A stretch of DNA of 44,486 nt from Lachnospiraceae bacterium (GCA_021202635.1 JAJQCQ010000055.1:1-44486), one strand, 5' to 3'; positions 1 to 9,385 are shown, counted from the first letter of the stretch. Translations and numbers: made by a program. The notes: generated by a model not told the origin, from the sequence alone.

Positions 1-29
1 GATTACAGTTAAAGATAGATAATACATAA

Positions 30-52
30 GCGTCTGCCTTATCGGCAGGCGC
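30..52 (+). terminator. Stem-loop upstream of tape measure gene
   Basis: A 9-bp stem (GCGTCTGCC at 30-38 and GGCAGGCGC at 44-52, one G-U pair) encloses the loop TTATC and is followed by TTTACAAC. The T run is weak, so it may be a processing or stabilising hairpin between phage tail genes instead of a full terminator. Confidence 0.45.
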
Positions 53-60
53 TTTACAAC

Positions 61-85
61 AGAGTCGAGAAATCGGCTCTTTTTG
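61..85 (+). terminator. Terminator-like hairpin before tape measure start
   Basis: AGAGTCGA (61-68) pairs with TCGGCTCT (73-80) around a GAAA tetraloop and is followed directly by a T-rich tract. It ends about 25 nt before the GTG start of the tape measure gene, so it may tune expression of that gene relative to the structural genes that would lie upstream, outside the window. Confidence 0.5.
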
Positions 86-110
86 TTTGTCCGAAAGCGA
101 GGTGAGGATT

Positions 111-2298
111 GTGGCGACAAGTCGAATTAAGGGTATTACGGTCGAGATTGACGGCGATACCACTGGTCTGTCAAAGGCGCTGAGTAGTGTAAATAAAGAG
201 ATGAAGTCCACACATCTCCGCTGCCGCTTCGGTCGGTGCTAAACGAGCGCCACTGGCGGTCAGCACCCCAGCTGAAGGATGTTGAAAAGCTCTTAAAGCT
301 TGACCCTACGAATACGGAACTGTTGACACAGAAACAGAAGCTCCTCACTGAGGCTGTCTCTGAGACGAAGGAAAAACTGGAAACGTTAAAGACGGCTGCA
401 GAACAGGCAAACACGGCTCTGGCAAATGGCGAAATCAGCCAGGAGCAGTACGATGCCCTGCAGCGTGAAATTATCGAGACTGAGGAAGAATTAAAAAAGC
501 TGGAGACGCAGGCGGAGCAGTCCGCGACAGCGCTCCAGAAGATTTCCGCGACTGGTGAGAAGCTGCAGTTGGTTGGTGATTCGGTTTCTTCGGTTGGCAC
601 GAAGCTCATGCCGGTAACGGCGGGTGTAGTGGCTCTCGGAACGGCGGCTGTAATTACGGCGGCAAACTTTGAAACAGCCATGTCCAGCGTCAAGGCGCTG
701 ATTTCTTCGAGCTCCACGGACATCGAAGGCGATATGGAGAAGCTGGAAGAGGCGGCTCGTTCTGCCGGTGAGACCACGAAGTTCTCTGCTACAGAGGCTG
801 CGGAGGCTATGTCCTACATGGGTCTTGCAGGCTGGTCCGCAGATGAGATGTGCGATGGTCTTTCCGGTGTCCTGAACCTTGCGGCGGCTTCGGAAATGGA
901 TCTGGCAAGCGCATCTGATATCGTCACCGATTACCTCTCCGCGTTTGGTCTGACCGCTGCTGATTCTGAAATGCTTGTGGACAAGATGGCTTACGCCATG
1001 AGCAATTCCAATACCAGCACTTCACAGCTGGGCGAGGCTTACAAAAATTGTGCCGCGACCGCTACTCAGCTCGGCTACGGTCTGGATGAAACTGCAGCGG
1101 CCTTGATGGTAATGGCGGACGCTGGCATAAAAGGTGGAGAAGCCGGTACAGCGCTTTCTTCCATCATGACAAGGCTTGGCAATAATACCTCCGGTTGTAC
1201 CGACCTGCTGGCGGAGTACGGCATCGAAGTTTATGACGCGGAAGGCAATGTCAACTCACTCTCCAACATTCTCTCCGGGATGCAGGGCATCTGGTCAGAT
1301 TTGACGGACGAGCAGAAAGCAAACCTCGCTTACGTGGTCGCCGGTAAGACGGCGCAGTCAGAGTTGATGACAGTCCTCGGCGAGACCACGGGCAGCTTTC
1401 AGGAATACCAGGAAGGCCTGGCTGGCTGCTCCGGCACTGCCGAGGAAATCAGACGGTTATCACTACGGTAGTGACCGCGATCCAGACATTTATCAGTACG
1501 GCATGGAACGCGATTTCCAGCACGATTTCCACGGTGCTTGGAGTTATCCAGACCGTCATCACGACAGTCTGGAATGCGATTTCGTCTGTGATAAGCACAG
1601 TTTTGAATGGGATTTCCTCCACGATATCCACGGTGTGGAATACCATCTCGAAGACGATATCTACGGTGGTCAATACGATAAAATCGACCGTATCCAAAGT
1701 TTTTACGGCTATCTGGAATGACATCAAGACAACCGTGTCTGGAATTTACAATACGATAAAGGATGGTTTCAATAATGCGGTGAGCTTCATCACAGGGCTT
1801 GCCTCTTCCGCTTTTAGCTGGGGTGCGGACATCATCAACGGAATTATCAATGGCATCAAAAGCTGTATCAGCAAAGTGAAAGAAGCTGTTTCGGATGTCG
1901 CGGAGACCATCAAATCCTACCTGCACTTCTCTGTGCCGGACGAAGGGCCGCTGACGGATTACGAAGACTGGATGCCGGACTTTATGCATGGATTGGCAGA
2001 CGGCATTGAAAAAAGCCGTAGTCTCCTGCAGGGTGCGGTGTCAGACGTGGCAGCGGACATGGTCATCAATCCACAGGTCGCTGCAGCGCAGATGAATGGC
2101 GGCAACTATGGGAATTCTGGAAGCAGCTCGGATGCCACGGTTTCAGGAATCCTCTCCGGCATCCGGGAAATGGTAGATTTCTTAAGCGACCAGAACGTCG
2201 GGACGATTTCCATCCCGGTATATCTGGGCAACTCACTGTTGGATGAGATTATTGTGGATGCGCAGCAGAGACAAAACCTGCGCTCCGGCGGACGGTAA
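111..2298 (+). pseudogene. Phage tail tape measure protein, disrupted
   Basis: Tape measure proteins set tail length and are injected with the DNA. The likely start is GTG at 111, behind GAGGTGAGG. The first frame stops at 240-242. The reading then resumes in another frame with the coiled-coil segment QLKDVEKLLKLDPTNTELL, followed by a TP901-type core (FETAMSSVKALI, ATKFSATEAAEAM-like residues, TRLGN) up to about 1450. A third frame carries the repetitive amphipathic part (TVITTVVTAIQTFI, WNAISSTIS) to 2298. Two lesions are visible: an extra hairpin-forming stretch of about 50 bp at about 213-264, and a junction near 1445-1455 where the large central part of the family is missing and the frame changes. 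The total of about 725 codons is short for the family. The gene is a prophage remnant. The family call is confident; exact lesion borders are approximate. Confidence 0.85.
213..264. repeat. Short hairpin-forming insertion in tape measure gene
   Basis: About 52 bp separates codons that would otherwise read as a continuous KST-QLKDVEKLL coiled coil. It contains nested inverted repeats: GGTGCT (235-240) with AGCACC (262-267), and CGCC (248-251) with GGCG (255-258) around ACT. Its length is not a multiple of three, so it breaks the frame. I do not recognise the element; borders are good to a few bases. Confidence 0.5.
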
Positions 2299-2311
2299 GG
2301 AGGTGTGTGCG

Positions 2312-2443
2312 GTGGCTTCCGCTGAGATGTATATCTCCGGCTATAAGTTCAAGCGTGAAGCGGATTCTTCTTACGGTGGTTTGTGGAGCGTGTCTTTTAC
2401 GGCTGAAGTGAAAAAGTTGATGTATCCGATTGACTTTTACTAA
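2312..2443 (+). pseudogene. Truncated phage tail protein (N-terminal 43 residues)
   Basis: GTG at 2312 lies 9 nt after AAGGAG (2297-2302), which makes it a better start than GTG at 2303, whose spacing is zero. The product begins MASAEMYISGYKFKREADSS and stops after YPIDFY. The gene directly follows the tape measure, the usual place of a distal tail or baseplate protein, and those are several hundred residues long. The reading frame therefore looks cut short by the end of the prophage remnant. A short genuine protein cannot be excluded. Confidence 0.55.
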
Positions 2444-2494
2444 TGATTTGGGTATGTTATATATAGGAGGCAGACGACGATAAAATCAGTCATT

Positions 2495-2533
2495 AAGGGG
2501 AACGCGCAGCATCGCGGTGTTGCAGTTCCCCTT
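2495..2533. terminator. Inverted repeat between prophage remnant and AraC gene
   Basis: AAGGGGAAC (2495-2503) pairs perfectly with GTTCCCCTT (2525-2533), and GCAGC/GTTGC can extend the stem inward. It lies between convergent units: the prophage remnant reading right and the AraC gene reading left. It could serve as a two-way terminator or mark the remnant's edge. No further gene is visible in 2444-2672. Confidence 0.5.
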
Positions 2534-2672
2534 TAAATATGCTGTGATAATATGAAAAACCGATGCAGAGATAGATTGTACATAAGTAACGGGGAAGAAC
2601 TCTTCATTTGATAGCAAACCTTCTTTTTCAAAGCAGCTGGATTGACCGGCAGATGAGTCTGTTCTGACTATT

Positions 2673-3608
2673 TCATTTGCAGGTCTTGAGAGGCAGGGCA
2701 GTCTGTCTCTGCTCACATAATTCCCACCTTTCCCCTGTCATTTTTGCCCGGTATTCACTCGGCGAACAGCCGCAGGTCTTTCTGAACGCTTCTGCAAAAT
2801 AGCTGGCGCCCCTGAACCCCACATCAAAAGCGATCTCCGTAATGGACAGGTCGCTTTTTTGCAGCAGTTCCATTGCTTTTTTCAGCCGGTATCTGATCAG
2901 ATAATTTGCCGGTGTATCCTGCAGGTACTTTTTAAATATCACAAGGCAGGTACTGCTGCTTACATTTCCCGCGGCTGCAATGTCATTAAGCGTCACCTTA
3001 TCGCTGTAGTTATCCTGAATATAAGACAGCATATCCTTCAGAATGGACAGGCGTCGGTCGTTAATGCCGGTTCTTCTTCTGACATTTTTCACATTTTCAC
3101 TCATCAGCTCCCATATTTGATAGAATAAGCTCTGGATGTGCAGCGGCGCAAGAGAGGATTCCCGACATTCATAGATGGAGCAAATGGCATTCAGTATCTG
3201 TTTCTGCCAGAGAATCCGGCTATCAAGCAGGATATACGGAAGGGACTCATCCGAGATAATCGGCGAAATAAAGTCCCGGTCTATCTGCTGTGATGCGCAA
3301 AGCAGCATGGGATGCAGCAGCACACAGTAAAAGTTACACTCTGTGTGCTCTGGTGAAAAACCGTAATGAAGCTGTCTGGCATTTACCCATATACCCTGTC
3401 CCGCATCAAGGTGTACTATTTCGCCGTTGACATTATAATACATATCGCCTGATAAAACAGAGATAAATTCCAGGTCGTCATGCCAATGGCTGTCAGCCGC
3501 AAATCCGGGGTAAGATGACAGCAGACCTCTGCGCACATACGCAAAATAGCCGTCATAATCGTATTTTACATTCTCCGCTCCGTCTTTTCGGATGTCTACC
3601 TTTGCCAT
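2673..3608 (-). CDS. AraC-family regulator with N-terminal cupin
   Basis: The 311-residue product has the standard two-domain layout. An N-terminal cupin-like sensor covers about residues 20-110 (SHWHDDLEFISVLSG, then DAGQGIWVNARQLHY). A C-terminal AraC double helix-turn-helix covers about residues 185-290, with DNIAAAG-like first helices and the second-helix signature ITEIAFDVGFRGASYFAEAF ending in CSPSEYR. The tail after residue 290 is a short extension of no known role. The gene is divergent from the MATE exporter operon at 3810 and is its likely regulator. The ligand is unknown. ATG at 3608 is preceded on the minus strand by GGGAGGAAAAAC. Confidence 0.88.
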   Translation of the reverse strand: MAKVDIRKDGAENVKYDYDGYFAYVRRGLLSSYPGFAADSHWHDDLEFISVLSGDMYYNVNGEIVHLDAGQGIWVNARQLHYGFSPEHTECNFYCVLLHPMLLCASQQIDRDFISPIISDESLPYILLDSRILWQKQILNAICSIYECRESSLAPLHIQSLFYQIWELMSENVKNVRRRTGINDRRLSILKDMLSYIQDNYSDKVTLNDIAAAGNVSSSTCLVIFKKYLQDTPANYLIRYRLKKAMELLQKSDLSITEIAFDVGFRGASYFAEAFRKTCGCSPSEYRAKMTGERWELCEQRQTALPLKTCK

Positions 3609-3809
3609 GTTTTTCCTCCCTGTTTAAAATCCTGACGATTCCCAACAGCAGACCACATGTCTCGTTTTGCAGTGCTGCTTACTGCTCAGAAGAATTGCTT
3701 AAATTAACGATATTGTTATATTAATATGCGAAATAATGAAAGTATTCCCTGCTCAATTTCAATATAATTATACAAAGAAAACGGCAGGAGTCAACAGGAG
3801 AAAGAAACA

Positions 3810-5180
3810 TTGCGGAAACTATTTGCAGTATTTGAGGATCGGGAATTTAATCAGAAACTCGCATCGCTGGTGCTTCCCATAGCGTTGCAGCAGCTTATGC
3901 TTGCTGTGGTGAGTGCTTCGGATGCCTTGATGCTCAATCTGATTTCACAGGATAAGATGTCGGCAGTCTCCCTGGCCACTCAGGTTACATTCGTTGAGAA
4001 CCTGTTTCTGGCCGCTATGACCATCGGCCTTTCCATGCTAGCGGCACAGTATTGGGGCAAGAAGGACGCAGCAGCGGTAGAACGGATTTTTGCCTATGTG
4101 ATGAAAATCACTGCTGCGGTTTGCTTTGTGTTTTTCATTACAGCTCTTGTATGGCCAAAGCTTCTAATGAGGCTGCTGACAAACGAATCGGTACTGATCA
4201 ACGGCGGAGCGGAATATCTTCGAATCGTTTCGCCATCTTATCTTCTGACGGGCGTATCCCAGGTCTGTCTGTGTGCATTAAAAAACTGCGGCAGGACCAA
4301 AAAGGCAAGCCTGATTAATTCCGTGTGTATGATCGGCAACCTGCTTCTGAATCTGGTGCTGATCCTGGGCCTTTTCGGATTCCCACGCCTTGAAATTGCC
4401 GGTGCGGCCATGGCTACCACAATTGCCAGAGGGGCGGAAGTCCTCTGGTGCATCACGGAGCTTTCAAAAGAAGGATGCGTGAAGCTGCGTATCCGGAATA
4501 TCCTGGTGAGCGATAAGGTGCTTCGCCGTGATTTCTGGAAATATACGGCTCCCGTACTCGGAAATGAAATCGTCTGGGGAATCGGGTTTACCATGTATTC
4601 CGTCATCATGGGACATCTGGGGAGCGACGCGGTTGCTGCCAATTCTGTCGCAGGCATTGTGAAAAACCTTGTCTGCTGTCTGTGCCTTGGCCTTGGAAGC
4701 GGAGGCGGAATTATGATTGGCAATGAGCTGGGCGCGGGAAAGACGGAACGAGCCAGAAATTATGGCGACCGGCTGTGCGTACTCTCCGTTCTTGTCGGTA
4801 TCTTGTCCGGAATGCTTCTTCTCGTTATGCGTCCGTTTATACGATCAGCCGCCGAATTAAGCGGCACTGCGACCGAATATTTGAATGGCATGCTCCTGGT
4901 CTGTTCTTATTACATGATAGGAAAATCAGTCAACAGTACCACTATTTCAGGGATTTTCTGTGCAGGAGGAGACTCTAAATTTGGTTTTCTTTGTGACACA
5001 GTAGTGATGTGGTGCATTTCTGTTCCGCTTGGCTTTTGGGCTGCATTCGTTATGAAACTGCCGGTTACCGTGGTGTATTTTATCGTCAGCCTTGACGAGC
5101 TGATCAAGTTGCCGGCGGTATATATTCATTATAAAAAATACAGATGGGTGAAAAACCTGACAAAGAAGGAGGAATTTTAA
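3810..5180 (+). CDS. MATE-family multidrug/Na+ antiporter
   Basis: This 456-residue integral membrane protein belongs to the MATE (NorM/DinF-like) exporters, which expel drugs or metabolites using a Na+ or H+ gradient. About twelve hydrophobic segments are visible, beginning KLASLVLPIALQQLMLAV and including the second-half repeat FWKYTAPVLGNEIVWGIGF. The start is TTG at 3810, about 9 nt after CAGGAG (3795-3800). A TATAAT at 3763-3768 could be the -10 box, with no good -35, which would fit activation by the divergent AraC protein. Its stop lies 1 nt before the acetyltransferase start, so the two are co-translated. The substrate cannot be told from sequence. Confidence 0.9.
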   Translation: MRKLFAVFEDREFNQKLASLVLPIALQQLMLAVVSASDALMLNLISQDKMSAVSLATQVTFVENLFLAAMTIGLSMLAAQYWGKKDAAAVERIFAYVMKITAAVCFVFFITALVWPKLLMRLLTNESVLINGGAEYLRIVSPSYLLTGVSQVCLCALKNCGRTKKASLINSVCMIGNLLLNLVLILGLFGFPRLEIAGAAMATTIARGAEVLWCITELSKEGCVKLRIRNILVSDKVLRRDFWKYTAPVLGNEIVWGIGFTMYSVIMGHLGSDAVAANSVAGIVKNLVCCLCLGLGSGGGIMIGNELGAGKTERARNYGDRLCVLSVLVGILSGMLLLVMRPFIRSAAELSGTATEYLNGMLLVCSYYMIGKSVNSTTISGIFCAGGDSKFGFLCDTVVMWCISVPLGFWAAFVMKLPVTVVYFIVSLDELIKLPAVYIHYKKYRWVKNLTKKEEF

Positions 5181-5181
5181 G

Positions 5182-5805
5182 ATGGCTATGAAAGACAGAC
5201 TGCACACAGGAGAATTGTATCTGCCAGGCGATGAGGAAATTATGCGCGATCAGCTGAAACGGCTTGACCGCCTTTATGAGTTTAATCAGACCCGACCCAC
5301 ACAGATGGACAAACGGCAGGCTCTTATGAAGGAAATGTTTGCTGAAATAGGAGAGGGATGCTATATCGAACCGCCATTTTACTCGAATATGGGTGCGGGA
5401 CATGTCCATTTCGGAAAAGGGATTTACTGCAACTTTGGCGTTACGATGGTGGATGATACCCATATTTATGTGGGCGACTACACCATGTTTGGTCCGAACG
5501 TGACAGTAGCGACTGCGGGACATCCGATCCTGCCCCAGCTGCGTGAAAAAGGGTATCAGTATAATATGCCCGTCCACATCGGAAGAAACTGCTGGATCGG
5601 CGCGGGCGTTCAGATTCTGCCGGGCATTACCATTGGCGATAATGTGGTGATTGGCGCTGGCAGTGTGGTCACAAAGGATCTGCCGTCCAACACCATCGCG
5701 GTCGGCAATCCCTGCCGGGTGCTGCGGGAAGTGAACGAACACGACCGGGAGTATTATTTTAAAGACAGAAAGATTGACTGGGCAGAGTTCGAATCAGAAG
5801 CATGA
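5182..5805 (+). CDS. Maltose/galactoside-type O-acetyltransferase
   Basis: The 207-residue protein is a left-handed beta-helix acetyltransferase of the Maa/LacA group, which moves acetyl from acetyl-CoA to a sugar hydroxyl. The N-terminal Mac helix (about residues 8-60, with MKEMFAEIGEGC) is followed by hexapeptide repeats (VGDYTMFGPNV, IGRNCWIGAGVQILPGITIG, IGAGSVVTKDLPSN). The conserved catalytic His is in ATAGHP. The strong AAGGAGG site lies inside the end of the MATE gene. Pairing of an exporter with an acetylase suggests removal of excess non-metabolised sugars or analogues, as proposed for LacA; this is inference. Confidence 0.9.
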   Translation: MAMKDRLHTGELYLPGDEEIMRDQLKRLDRLYEFNQTRPTQMDKRQALMKEMFAEIGEGCYIEPPFYSNMGAGHVHFGKGIYCNFGVTMVDDTHIYVGDYTMFGPNVTVATAGHPILPQLREKGYQYNMPVHIGRNCWIGAGVQILPGITIGDNVVIGAGSVVTKDLPSNTIAVGNPCRVLREVNEHDREYYFKDRKIDWAEFESEA

Positions 5806-5833
5806 AAAAGCCTGTCCCCAGTCCATTTCCTGT

Positions 5834-5862
5834 TTGACATCATAGGTTCAAGTGTTTAAAAT
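5834..5862 (+). promoter_or_regulatory. Sigma-A promoter for alcohol dehydrogenase
   Basis: TTGACA (5834-5839), a 17-bp spacer and TAAAAT (5857-5862) give a near-consensus housekeeping promoter. Transcription would begin near 5869, which rules out an upstream GTG at 5868 as the start and favours ATG at 5913. Confidence 0.75.
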
Positions 5863-5912
5863 CAAAAGTGTATCCGGTTTTAATTTTAAACAGGTGGCAG
5901 GAGGGTCGAAAA

Positions 5913-7091
5913 ATGAATTTTGATTATTTCACACCCACAAAAGTGGTATTTGGAAAAGGAACAGAAGCGAAAACGGGAGAACTGGTGAAGGAACAGGGCG
6001 GGCATAAGGTCCTGATCCATTATGGCAGCGGCAGTGTTGTAAGGACGGGACTGCTGGATAAGATTTGTCATTCCCTGGAGGAAGCTGGTATTTCTTATGT
6101 TTTGCTGGGCGGTGTTGTGCCGAACCCAAGGCTGTCAAAGGTGAGGGAAGGCATCTGCCTGTGCCGGGAGGAAAAGGTAGATTTTCTGCTGGCAGTAGGA
6201 GGAGGCAGCGTGATTGATTCCACGAAGGCGATTGGATATGGGCTTGCGAACGAAGGCGATGTCTGGGACTTTTACGACAGAAAAAGACAGGCTGCGGGTT
6301 GTACGCCGCTTGGGGCAGTGCTGACGATCGCGGCAGCCGGCAGTGAGATGAGCGACTCTTCCGTCATCACCAATGAAGACGGCTGGATCAAGCGCGGCTA
6401 CAGCAGCAACTATTGCCGGTGCCGGTTTGCGGTCATGGATCCGGAGCTGACCTATACGCTCCCGGATTATCAGACACAGAGCGGCTGTGTCGACATTATG
6501 ATGCACACGATGGAGCGCTATTTCAATCTGAGTGATAATATGGAATTGACGGATGGCATCAGTGAGGCATTGATTCGAACCGTGATGAAAAATGCAATCA
6601 TCCTCAAACAAAATCCGTCCGATTACAAGGCCCGCGCGGAAGTGATGTGGGCAAGCAGCCTTTCACACAATGGACTGACTGGCTGCGGAACAGGCGGCGG
6701 GGACTGGGCGTCCCACCAGATCGAACATGAGCTGGGCGGTATGTTTGATGTGGCGCATGGAGCGGGGCTTGCGGCCATCTGGGGAAGCTGGGCGCGGTAT
6801 GTCTATCCGGAGCATCCGGAGCGATTCGCCAGATTTGCGAGACAGATTTTTGATTTGAAGGAAAAGGCGGACCTGCAGGAGCTTGCGCTTGCCGGAATCG
6901 AGAAAATGGAAGACTGCTACCGGAGCATGGGAATGCCGACGAACCTGAAAGAGCTGGGCGTTGAACCGACAGAAGCGCAGATGCATGAGATGGCGGAAAA
7001 ATGCTGCTTCTTTGGACAGCGGACAATCGGAGCCATAAAGAAACTTAATGCGGAGGATGTGGAGGAAATTTATAGGATGGCGCGCGGATAA
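5913..7091 (+). CDS. Iron-containing alcohol dehydrogenase (BdhA-like)
   Basis: This 392-residue cytoplasmic group III alcohol dehydrogenase reduces aldehydes (for example butyraldehyde) with NAD(P)H. The start at 5913 follows CAGGAGGG and gives the classic MNFDYFTPTKVVFGKG. The dinucleotide-binding GGGSVIDSTKAIG motif lies near residues 95-108. Metal ligands are present: Asp and His in CVDIMMHTMERYF and the two His in the HQIEHELGGMFDVAHGAGLA block. Length and layout match BdhA/YugJ enzymes. It has its own promoter and a perfect 16-bp terminator, so it is a single-gene unit although it follows the acetyltransferase on the same strand. Confidence 0.92.
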   Translation: MNFDYFTPTKVVFGKGTEAKTGELVKEQGGHKVLIHYGSGSVVRTGLLDKICHSLEEAGISYVLLGGVVPNPRLSKVREGICLCREEKVDFLLAVGGGSVIDSTKAIGYGLANEGDVWDFYDRKRQAAGCTPLGAVLTIAAAGSEMSDSSVITNEDGWIKRGYSSNYCRCRFAVMDPELTYTLPDYQTQSGCVDIMMHTMERYFNLSDNMELTDGISEALIRTVMKNAIILKQNPSDYKARAEVMWASSLSHNGLTGCGTGGGDWASHQIEHELGGMFDVAHGAGLAAIWGSWARYVYPEHPERFARFARQIFDLKEKADLQELALAGIEKMEDCYRSMGMPTNLKELGVEPTEAQMHEMAEKCCFFGQRTIGAIKKLNAEDVEEIYRMARG

Positions 7092-7119
7092 CAATTTTGT
7101 CTGTATCTTCTTCTATATG

Positions 7120-7163
7120 AAAAGTTCGCCGGGAACCGATGATCCGATTCCCGGCGAACTTTT
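7120..7163 (+). terminator. Rho-independent terminator after alcohol dehydrogenase
   Basis: A perfect 16-bp inverted repeat (7120-7135 with 7148-7163; arms contain AGTTCGCCGGGAA and its complement) flanks a 12-nt loop. The 3' arm ends in TTTT and continues TCTG. Confidence 0.9.
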
Positions 7164-7251
7164 CTGTGTGGTTCATCCACGAGACATTTCCCCATAACTG
7201 GCTCCTAAGCCCCAGATAATGCTTTGTAAAATGCTTCTCTTATTTTATAGT

Positions 7252-7269
7252 AAACGACGTAAGTCGTTT
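7252..7269 (-). terminator. Terminator of sigma/anti-sigma operon
   Basis: AAACGAC (7252-7258) and GTCGTTT (7263-7269) form a 7-bp stem with a 4-nt loop just after the minus-strand anti-sigma gene. The transcript would read AAACGAC-loop-GTCGTTT, giving a short U run. Confidence 0.6.
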
Positions 7270-7276
7270 TGTAGTA

Positions 7277-8755
7277 TTATTGCAGCGGTACAATATACAG
7301 ATTTTCATCCGTGAGCGCCGTTTCCCCATCTTCCGATTCTTCCGGATAGGATTTCAGGAACAGCAGGCTCTCAATCTCATCCACATCGATGACCCGCCCA
7401 TATCCCTGTATCACATGGTAAATGATCATTTCCCCATCCTCGGCATCGTTCCCGCCGTTTTCATAGCCGCTTGATCCTCCGCCGGTCAGATAACGGATAT
7501 CTGTGCCGTCTTTCATACGGAAGCCGAGAAATGCCGGCGCTTCATCAAACAGAGAGGTTGTCCGTGTCGTTCCGTCCGGCTCGACCGTTTCTACGGTGTA
7601 TTTGGAATAAGGAAACTCATAGTATATGGTTGCGGAAAGCGGCGAGAGAACCGCCTGAATGACAGTCGCATCGCTGTCTCCAAGCTCCGCGTCCAGATCA
7701 AAGGTGGTCGTGTTGGCGGAACCGGCCAGGGTCAGATCAAAGCTCCACGTACCGCCGATGTCTGTTCGGATTTCCTCTTCGGAATCTTCAATATACGATC
7801 CCAGTCCCTGAAATTCAATGTGCAGCTCCCTTCCGATAAATGCGCCTTCTTCTGTGGAATAAAGGGTAATACAATATTCCAGACTTCCGTCGTCCTGCAC
7901 ATATTGCAGCAGCCAGTTTCCATCGGCATCCGTTTTGATTTCACTGCCATCCGCGTTTACCGCTCTTCCGTTTTCGCCGACAATCAGACCGTTATAGAAG
8001 TTGCAGGCGGTAGCTCCGCTTCCGTCCAGATACAGGTCTTCTCCGTCGGTCGCGTTCACGTCCACATTTGTAAATTCCGGCTGTGCGCCTTCTTCCAGCG
8101 TGTAGCCTTCCACTTTGAATACGAGATAGGCATAATGATTGTCTACAATGGATTCTTCTGAGGTGATCGTCACGCCCTGGTTCGTTACAGATGCTCCGGA
8201 TACGGACAACATTTGCTCCGCTTCCAGGTCGGCGAGCTGGTTTTCATCTGCCTGCATTCCTTTCTCTACAGAGCGGCTCCACTGCCGGTACGCGGCCACC
8301 GCGCCGACGCCGCAGACCATCACCGCGCACGCTGCCGCGATTCCGATGGTCAGTGCGTGTCTGCGGCTGTTCCTTTTTCTTGTGCCGGAGCGTCGGATTC
8401 TTTTTTGCGTCTGTTCGTCAGATCCATTGGAAGCAACGCTTCCGCTTAGAGAACTGTCGTGCAAAGAGTTACTTTTCCTTTCGGGATTTTCTCGTAAGGG
8501 CTCTGTCTCTAGAGACTCCGAATGTGTATTTGTTTTCGTTTTCTGATATATGTTGGAAAAAGTCTCGTTCGTTTTCGCTTCCTGCTGTATTTTGAAAAAA
8601 GCCGCATTCGCTTTCTGTTTTACGGTTTCCGGAATCGCAATGTCTTCCCGCAGCACTTCGATGACTTCTCCGGGATTCCATTCCTTTCGGAAGCTTTTAT
8701 CTGCATCGTTTTGGTTCTCATCTACCTGCCAATGATCGGTTTTTATTTCTTTCAT
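7277..8755 (-). CDS. DUF4179 anti-sigma factor, membrane-anchored
   Basis: The product (492 residues from ATG 8755) follows the ECF sigma gene and has the layout of a single-pass anti-sigma factor. The N-terminal cytoplasmic part includes WNPGEVIEVLREDIAIPETV, the typical helix, and a basic RKRNSRRHALT run. One transmembrane segment (LTIGIAAACAVMVCGVGAVA) follows, then a large extracytoplasmic domain matching the DUF4179 type with an acidic, Asp/Glu/Tyr-rich sequence. The start at 8755 has GGAGGCG 9 nt upstream; earlier in-frame ATGs lie inside the sigma gene. The family usually binds its partner sigma factor and releases it on an envelope signal. The signal here is unknown. Confidence 0.85.
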   Translation of the reverse strand: MKEIKTDHWQVDENQNDADKSFRKEWNPGEVIEVLREDIAIPETVKQKANAAFFKIQQEAKTNETFSNIYQKTKTNTHSESLETEPLRENPERKSNSLHDSSLSGSVASNGSDEQTQKRIRRSGTRKRNSRRHALTIGIAAACAVMVCGVGAVAAYRQWSRSVEKGMQADENQLADLEAEQMLSVSGASVTNQGVTITSEESIVDNHYAYLVFKVEGYTLEEGAQPEFTNVDVNATDGEDLYLDGSGATACNFYNGLIVGENGRAVNADGSEIKTDADGNWLLQYVQDDGSLEYCITLYSTEEGAFIGRELHIEFQGLGSYIEDSEEEIRTDIGGTWSFDLTLAGSANTTTFDLDAELGDSDATVIQAVLSPLSATIYYEFPYSKYTVETVEPDGTTRTTSLFDEAPAFLGFRMKDGTDIRYLTGGGSSGYENGGNDAEDGEMIIYHVIQGYGRVIDVDEIESLLFLKSYPEESEDGETALTDENLYIVPLQ

Positions 8756-8771
8756 AAGCGCCTCGCCTCCT

Positions 8772-9359
8772 TTATTTGTCCTGCATCGGTTTTTGATGCA
8801 GGACGTAGGCCGCGCCATCACCGCCAGGTGATCTCTTTTGCGCGGCTTTCCACTTTTTCCCTGTAACAGCCTGTGCCAGCTTTTCACGTCCTCTTGCCAG
8901 CTGTGTGCGAACGGTACTTTCGGTTATTTCCAGAATCGCACTGATTTCACTGGTTTTATAGCCCTCCACATAATACAGCATCAGCACCAGCCGGTATTTT
9001 TCATCCAGCATATTCAGTGCTTCATTCCACTCGACATTTGTGAAGCCGGAATCTGCTGCGGATATCTCCGGCACATCCCCCGGCATACTCAGGTGCTTCC
9101 CCTGTCGGATGAGATCATTGCATTTGTTGACCAGAATCCGCGTCATCCATGTCCGAAACCAGGCCGGATCCTTCAGCTGCTCCAGTTTTTCCCAGCAGGT
9201 GAGAATTGTCTCGGAAATCGCATCGGCGATGTCTGACTCATTCGACAGAATCGCGCATGCCGTCTTATACATATTCTGCATCTGCGACTGCATCAGTGCT
9301 GTAAATGCATCGGCGTCATGTCCGGCGGCCCTTTCAGCCAGTTCAGCTAATTCTTCCAT
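8772..9359 (-). CDS. ECF RNA polymerase sigma factor
   Basis: The 195-residue protein is an extracytoplasmic-function sigma-70 factor. Region 2 spans about residues 18-80 (DADAFTALM, YKTACAILSNESDIADAI, WFRTWMTRILVNKCNDLIR). Region 4 spans about 115-165 (EKYRLVLMLYYVEGYKTSEI, then TESTVRTQLARGREKL). The ATG at 9359 with GGGGGAAG upstream is chosen; an ATG at 9458 would add 33 residues unlike the family. It is followed at a 16-nt gap by its anti-sigma factor, a usual pairing. Confidence 0.92.
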   Translation of the reverse strand: MEELAELAERAAGHDADAFTALMQSQMQNMYKTACAILSNESDIADAISETILTCWEKLEQLKDPAWFRTWMTRILVNKCNDLIRQGKHLSMPGDVPEISAADSGFTNVEWNEALNMLDEKYRLVLMLYYVEGYKTSEISAILEITESTVRTQLARGREKLAQAVTGKKWKAAQKRSPGGDGAAYVLHQKPMQDK

Positions 9360-9385
9360 GCTCTTCTTCCCCCTTTCATATATTA

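Noticed and set aside
205-270. Translational bypass as in T4 gene 60
   Set aside because: No matching take-off and landing codons are seen, the first frame runs 12 codons past the border before a stop, and the gene has a second lesion.
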